From Spirochaetales bacterium (GTDB lineage: Bacteria; Spirochaetota; Spirochaetia; Treponematales; UBA12059), in NCBI GenBank assembly GCA_016928955.1, contig JAFGJV010000037.1, positions 34,111 through 98,110 of the forward strand: DNA of 64,000 bases, in the 5' to 3' direction. This document shows, piece after piece, positions 60,261 through 64,000 of the stretch. Position 1 is the first letter of the stretch. Each line of letters starts with the position of its first letter. The position numbers and the translations under genes are program-made. The notes under the pieces are model-generated. The model was given only the letters and a program-made list of their open reading frames with translations, did no database searches and was not told where the DNA came from.

Positions 60261-61149
60261 GCGGCCTCCGGGCTTGAGCGTAGCCCGCCAGCCAGGGAGG
60301 GGTAAAGCCCCCCTTGCCCTGTTTCATGTAGTGGAGCCCGGCGTCGACCGTGCCCTTGGGCACGCCCATGACCTTGGCCACAACCTCGTTGGGCACCAAC
60401 GCGCGATACCGCGACATGGCGTCCACCGCCCGCCTATACAGGCGCCGGTCCCGCTCTATGCCCTCTTTGAGCGCCGCCCGGACATCCGGATCGTATTCGG
60501 AGCGAATCCGCAGGAGCCTGGTCATCATCCTGAGCCAGGCCGTGTCGCGTCCCCGCCTCCGTATGCCCTGGGTCCGCTTTTCCTCCCCGTAGATCGCACG
60601 GGCAGAGCGGACCTTCCGAATCAGCTCCAGGGGATTCAGCCCCACATGGCGGGCCACCCTGGCCACAAGCCCGTCGTCCACCAGCGGGGCGCAGCGCGCG
60701 CACAGGAAGGCCACCCGGCTCTGGAAAGCGCGCTGCCAACCGGATTTTGCCACGCCCCGCGCAAGGGGTACAGCGGCCAGGGCTCCTACGTCCACAAACT
60801 CGTCAGCGGCCTGGTAGCCCTGGTCGGCGTGGTGCCGTTGCTCAGCCACGCAGGCCGTCTCCATATAGTAGCGCTTTGCCCGATCGCGCTTGAGGGATTT
60901 TGCCATATAGCGTATGGAACTGTAGAAATAGGGCTCAAAGGCCGGCCCGCGCTCGTGGAACTGTAGAGCGAGTTTCTTGATCCGCTCCCAATACGCCGCA
61001 AAAGCATCGTGGATGTCGTCCTTGCCGGAAAAACCGTAGCGCCGTGGATTGGCGTACAATAGTTCGGCTACGCCGCCCATCAGGGTGTCCGTTTCAAGCT
61101 TGCCGGCTCGACGCGTCCCGTTTTTCGTACTGCTACTTTTTTTTCCCAT
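60160..61149 (-). CDS. Sigma-factor-like protein of unknown function
   Basis: A 329-residue basic protein starting at ATG 61149. Residues 30-100 (YGFSGKDDIHDAFAAYWERIKKLALQFHERGPAFEPYFYSSIRYMAKSLKRDRAKRYYME) resemble sigma region 2. Residues 250-290 (SRYRALVPNEVVAKVMGVPKGTVDAGLHYMKQG) look like region 4, a helix-turn-helix with the 'GT V...l' turn of ECF sigma factors. The middle is long and Arg-rich. The C-terminal 33 residues lie inside rdgB. It may be a divergent sigma or anti-sigma partner; homologues would be needed to say. Tandem TGTTAC boxes lie upstream. Confidence 0.6.
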   Translation of the reverse strand: MGKKSSSTKNGTRRAGKLETDTLMGGVAELLYANPRRYGFSGKDDIHDAFAAYWERIKKLALQFHERGPAFEPYFYSSIRYMAKSLKRDRAKRYYMETACVAEQRHHADQGYQAADEFVDVGALAAVPLARGVAKSGWQRAFQSRVAFLCARCAPLVDDGLVARVARHVGLNPLELIRKVRSARAIYGEEKRTQGIRRRGRDTAWLRMMTRLLRIRSEYDPDVRAALKEGIERDRRLYRRAVDAMSRYRALVPNEVVAKVMGVPKGTVDAGLHYMKQGKGGFTPPWLAGYAQARRPHDHQPSDSERAQGRRTTAPAVWTQAADSQGTGL

Positions 61150-61359
61150 GGTTATCCGCCTTTCATGCATGTCTGGCCGCGGCGGGGATCCCGGGCAGCC
61201 ATCAGCCATATTGCAGGATTCATACCAACATTCGGACGGGTGCGGCCGACAGGCGGGAGGTATGTGTGGAATCATTGACTCTGGAATAAGTTACGGTATG
61301 ATTTTAAGACGGGCGCGCTGCATTACCGCGTGTCGTTCAAAGCCAGCAAGACCAGTATT

Positions 61360-61426
61360 TGTTACGTAATGTTACGTATTTTCCCAAGACTTCCGTGGCA
61401 GCGAGCAAATTGTTACTCTATGTTAC
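61360..61426. repeat. Four TGTTAC boxes in two pairs
   Basis: TGTTAC starts at 61360, 61370, 61411 and 61421. Within each pair the spacing is exactly 10 bases, one helical turn, and the pairs are 51 bases apart. A related AGTTACG is at 61289. The region 61150-61461 is otherwise gene-free and AT-richer than its surroundings. The boxes lie upstream of the sigma-like gene and downstream of nrnA, so they are probably an operator array. Confidence 0.6.
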
Positions 61427-61461
61427 AAAAATACGCTTACCACGTAGCAGGGCAACGATGT

Positions 61462-62463
61462 CTACTGAGCATCCGCCAGGTCCATGGCGGCAAAAACGGC
61501 CTGGAACGCCGATACCACACGCTCCCTGACCGAAGGCAGCTCGTCCCGGATATGCAGGCCCGCAGCAAGCCGGTGGCCTCCGCCCCCAAAGGAAGCTGCT
61601 ATGGCCGCCACGTCTATGCGCTCTCGAGAACGGAAGCCCACCGTGCATTCACCGGGCTTTTCCTGCCTGATCACCACAACGGCTTCTATGCCTTCCACCG
61701 TCATCAACAGCTGGTACAGCATGTCGGAGTCCCGGCCCACCAGGCCATAACGATCGTGGTCTGCCGTGTCCATCCAGGTCAGAAGGAGCCTGCCACCGAA
61801 CAGCTGTTCCGTCCTGGACAGAAGTTCTCCCATCAGTTTCCTGGACGCAAAGGGCTTTCCTCCGTTCATCATGCCGAAGGCTTTCTTGGGCGACGCTCCA
61901 GCGTCGACAAGCCTGGATACCATGGAAAAAACGGCCGAACTCCGTTCGTCCAGATGGCGGAAAAAGCCCGTATCCGTGCACAGGCCGAACAGGAGGAGTT
62001 CCGCCTCGTCGTCGCTTGGAACGTCCCCGGACGCCTCTATCACCTTCTGTACCAGGCAGGTCACGGATGGCGCGGCCGGCACCACGTAACGAGCCTCCCC
62101 TGCCGACTCTCCGGACGCGTGGTGGTCTATGAAGGCCAGCGGGAGCTGGTCCAGTCCCTCGGCGGCGTCGCCTACCCTCGACAGGGACGAGCAGTCCAGG
62201 ACCACCAGCGCGGCGTTGTCTTCCGGCGGCAGGGCGGCCTTGGGCAGAAAACGGCCCGCGTAGGACGCGATCTCGGTGCGCGTGAACGGCCCCGCTGAAA
62301 GCAACACGGTCTGTTTGCCCCTGCGGCCCAGCCAGGACGCCAGGGCCAGCTGGCTGCCCACGCAATCGCCGTCAGGCTCCTTGTGGCCAACCACGTAATA
62401 GGTGGAATAGTCGTTGAGGAAATCCAGAAGCTCCCGCGGCGGGGAATGCGACACATGGGTCAT
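61462..62463 (-). CDS. nrnA: DHH/DHHA1 phosphoesterase (NrnA-like oligoribonuclease/pAp phosphatase)
   Basis: A 333-residue protein. The DHH motifs are GHKEPDGDCVGSQLALASWL, LDCSSLSRVGD, and PLAFIDHHASG, which bind two metals. The DHHA1 part ends with VGFRSRERIDVAAIAASFGGGGHRLAAG. NrnA-like enzymes degrade short RNAs, pAp and in some species c-di-AMP breakdown products. The start at 62463 is chosen over 62496 because conserved sequence begins after it; the ribosome site is weak. It is followed by the TGTTAC boxes. Confidence 0.9.
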   Translation of the reverse strand: MTHVSHSPPRELLDFLNDYSTYYVVGHKEPDGDCVGSQLALASWLGRRGKQTVLLSAGPFTRTEIASYAGRFLPKAALPPEDNAALVVLDCSSLSRVGDAAEGLDQLPLAFIDHHASGESAGEARYVVPAAPSVTCLVQKVIEASGDVPSDDEAELLLFGLCTDTGFFRHLDERSSAVFSMVSRLVDAGASPKKAFGMMNGGKPFASRKLMGELLSRTEQLFGGRLLLTWMDTADHDRYGLVGRDSDMLYQLLMTVEGIEAVVVIRQEKPGECTVGFRSRERIDVAAIAASFGGGGHRLAAGLHIRDELPSVRERVVSAFQAVFAAMDLADAQ

Positions 62464-62598
62464 ATCACCATCCAAATGGGCGTGGGCTGGACGCAAGTAG
62501 CGGCCACGGCGTGGCCGGGACCGCCTATCAGAGCCGTACAGGGCAATAAGGCCGTTGAACCGAGTTACGGTCCTCTGCGCAATTGCGACATTACGGTA

Positions 62599-62632
62599 GT
62601 GTTGAAAAAGGCTCCGTAGCCTTTTTCAACAC
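62599..62632 (-). terminator. Terminator of the 62637-63077 gene
   Basis: GTGTTGAAAAAGGCT and its exact complement form a 15-base stem with a CCGT loop. The T-rich arm is within the stem. It starts 5 bases after the minus-strand stop. Confidence 0.75.
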
Positions 62633-62636
62633 GTTG

Positions 62637-63077
62637 CTAGAACTCGAGTTTGATGGAGTCAACCGAGAACACGTCTCCGGGATCGCCGGTCATCTCTCCC
62701 CAGCTGCTGTCCGTGATGTTCTGGAGGGCGTAGAGTTTGACATGGCTGAAGGACCCGTCCTCACGGTAGTACACCACCATGTACGGGCGTTCCGGACCGC
62801 GGCCAAGGAGCAGCTGAGCCTTGCCGCCCGCGGTAAACCAGCCTATGGGTATGTATACTTCCGCGAATTCGGTGCCGCCCTTGCGGTACACCACCTTGTA
62901 GCCGTCCGCGTGTCCGTATATGCGGACAACGTCAACCCGTACGGGATACAGGTCCGCCGTCAGGTTGAGGGGACTCACCAGGCCCGAGCCCGTGCTTGTC
63001 GAGCCAGCGGCCGTCTGGGCCAGTAAAGGCGCGGTTCCCAGAGCCAAGATCGCCGCGATGACAAGTGCACGCTTCAT
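62637..63077 (-). CDS. Small exported protein of unknown function
   Basis: A 146-residue protein with GGAGGAAGAT before the ATG at 63077. A signal peptide (ALVIAAILALGTAPLLAQ) is followed by a Ser/Thr/Gly-rich stretch, then a strand-rich domain with VVYRKGGTEFAEVYIPIGWF and PYMVVYYREDGSFSHVKLYAL. There is no lipobox. It lies alone between nrnA and nth, with its own terminator. The fold may be a small beta-sandwich. I do not recognise the family. Confidence 0.8.
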   Translation of the reverse strand: MKRALVIAAILALGTAPLLAQTAAGSTSTGSGLVSPLNLTADLYPVRVDVVRIYGHADGYKVVYRKGGTEFAEVYIPIGWFTAGGKAQLLLGRGPERPYMVVYYREDGSFSHVKLYALQNITDSSWGEMTGDPGDVFSVDSIKLEF

Positions 63078-63174
63078 ATCTTCCTCCGTCATGGTCGTTG
63101 GGCATTCAAAGAGCGCTTTTTTAGTATAGACCCGGGGACGCGCTTTCGCAATGGACTATGCTCGACTAGGCATC

Positions 63175-63204
63175 TTGCGCCACGCCCAGCCCAGCTGACA
63201 TACT
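63175..63204 (+). promoter_or_regulatory. Promoter of nth
   Basis: TTGCGC (63175-63180) and CATACT (63199-63204) with an 18-base spacer. The nth ATG follows 7 bases after the -10 box, with no Shine-Dalgarno. Confidence 0.45.
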
Positions 63205-63211
63205 CAAGACC

Positions 63212-63901
63212 ATGCGCGCTGATACCAACGCAACCGTGGCCAAACGAAACCTGGCCGCCGCCCTCTACGAACGGCTGGTGCCGCTGTGGCCGGACCAGGG
63301 CCCTCTGCTCCACTACTCCACCTGCTTTGAGCTCCTGGTCGCCGTCATTTTGTCAGCCCAATGCACCGACGAGCAGGTCAATGCGGTAACGCCGGCCCTC
63401 TTTGCCGCCTACCCGGACCCGGCTCGGATGGCGGTGGCGGACCCGCTGCATCTGGAAAAGCTAGTCCATTCCACCGGTTTTTTCAGGGCAAAGGCGGCGA
63501 ACATCAGGGCGACTGCCGCCATGATCATGTCCGACTACTCAGGGTCGGTTCCCGACACCATGGAGGAACTGGTGCGCCTTCCTGGGGTCGGGAGGAAAAC
63601 CGCCAATCTGGTCATCAGCGCCTGTTTTGGCAAGCCGGGTATCGTGGTGGACACCCATGTCCTCAGGACCGCCAGGCGCCTGGGCCTGGCCCCCACGGAC
63701 GACGCCGGCCAAAGCGAGCGCATGATAGCGTCAGCGTGCCCAGAAAATCGCTGGACGGAACTGAGCTTTGCCCTGAACCGGCTGGGCAAACTGGTGTGCG
63801 TGGCCCGTTCGCCACGCTGCGACTCATGCCCTGTATCCGACCTGTGCGTGTCCGCCTTCAAGGCCGACGGGGAAAAACCTCACAAACGCACGCGCCGCTA
63901 G
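63212..63901 (+). CDS. nth: Endonuclease III
   Basis: A 229-residue DNA glycosylase/AP lyase for oxidised pyrimidines. Segments are LLVAVILSAQCTDEQVNAVTPALF, the helix-hairpin-helix LPGVGRKTANLVI with the catalytic lysine, VVDTHVLRTARRLGL with the catalytic aspartate, and a [4Fe-4S] loop CVARSPRCDSCPVSDLC with the C-x6-C-x2-C-x5-C spacing. About 15 extra residues at each end are polar. The start sits just after a -10 box, so the mRNA may be leaderless. A repeat copy overlaps its stop codon. Confidence 0.96.
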   Translation: MRADTNATVAKRNLAAALYERLVPLWPDQGPLLHYSTCFELLVAVILSAQCTDEQVNAVTPALFAAYPDPARMAVADPLHLEKLVHSTGFFRAKAANIRATAAMIMSDYSGSVPDTMEELVRLPGVGRKTANLVISACFGKPGIVVDTHVLRTARRLGLAPTDDAGQSERMIASACPENRWTELSFALNRLGKLVCVARSPRCDSCPVSDLCVSAFKADGEKPHKRTRR

Positions 63902-63916
63902 TGTATCGAAGCTTTG
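63901..63916. repeat. Dispersed repeat motif, fifth copy (edge)
   Basis: GTGTATCGAAGCTTTG begins at the last base of the nth stop codon. It matches the arm consensus of the elements at 14377 and 18935. A partner arm, if any, lies beyond the window. The remaining 84 bases show no gene. Confidence 0.6.
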
Positions 63917-64000
63917 CTTACTGCCGCGAACCTTATTGGTCGCTCTGGGAGCTAGGGCTCCGTCCGGCCTCAGGCAAGGGCGAACTGCGGCGTATACGCC

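Overview
The window looks like chromosomal DNA of a high-GC, anaerobic spirochaete of the Treponema/Spirochaeta type. No rRNA is present, so this rests on gene content: a V-type ATPase operon with a DUF2764-type gene between subunits E and A and no C, F or G genes, FecR-domain and beta-barrel surface proteins, many TPR proteins, a bactofilin, and Rho with a long disordered N-terminus. Rex, a tungstate/molybdopterin operon, a ferritin-like diiron protein and a CoA-disulfide-reductase-like enzyme suggest an anaerobe that must handle oxygen and redox stress. Gene density is high; many neighbours overlap by 4 to 30 bases.

Layout. 1-2.4 kb: 5' end of mfd (minus), a divergent secreted protein, a pseudo-receiver/PilZ protein and an ArsR regulator. 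2.4-5.9 kb (minus): a TPR protein coupled to ispG, then a lower-GC lipoprotein. 6.1-13.9 kb (minus): the V-ATPase operon, with an inverted-repeat element between atpB and atpD. 14.0-15.4 kb: tRNA-Gly(TCC), two tiny peptide candidates around a repeat element, and a CD3324-type HTH gene. 15.5-18.9 kb (minus): an ABC exporter pair with an orphan OppB-like permease. 18.9-21.4 kb: a second repeat element, three hairpins, a CoA-disulfide-reductase-like enzyme with an inactive rhodanese tail, and a separate active-site-intact rhodanese. 21.4-25.7 kb: FtcD (minus), a ClC transporter and a ferritin-like protein. 25.8-31.1 kb: a probable Moco/tungsten-cofactor riboswitch followed by tupABC-moeA-moaA-moaC-mogA. 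31.1-37.1 kb (minus): ABC-F ATPase, a cation antiporter with a PTS EIIA-like tail, an RlmK-like methyltransferase and rex.

37.1-43.5 kb: a structured intergenic region, an Rrf2 Fe-S regulator, a PyrF-PyrE fusion (minus) and two beta-barrel proteins, one carrying FecR. 43.6-51.4 kb: mutL, two TPR proteins (minus), then an overlapping trio (membrane TPR/Mrr-like protein, metallophosphoesterase, ParB-like protein) that is the best candidate here for an undescribed system. 51.4-57.1 kb: zinc-ribbon protein, plsC (minus), rpsT, HU, lnt, a response regulator, a cyclase-tail-like protein, bactofilin and a CinA-family protein. 57.1-63.9 kb: rho with a long leader, rpmE, rdgB and an overlapping sigma-like gene (minus), nrnA (minus), a secreted protein (minus) and nth. 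A third repeat copy begins at the right edge.

Two patterns recur. Several genes have a good -10 box only 6-10 bases before the ATG and no Shine-Dalgarno, suggesting leaderless mRNAs. A dispersed motif, CGAAGCTTTG with conserved flanks, occurs five times, mostly as inverted pairs. All functional calls come from reading motifs by eye; no database search was run.
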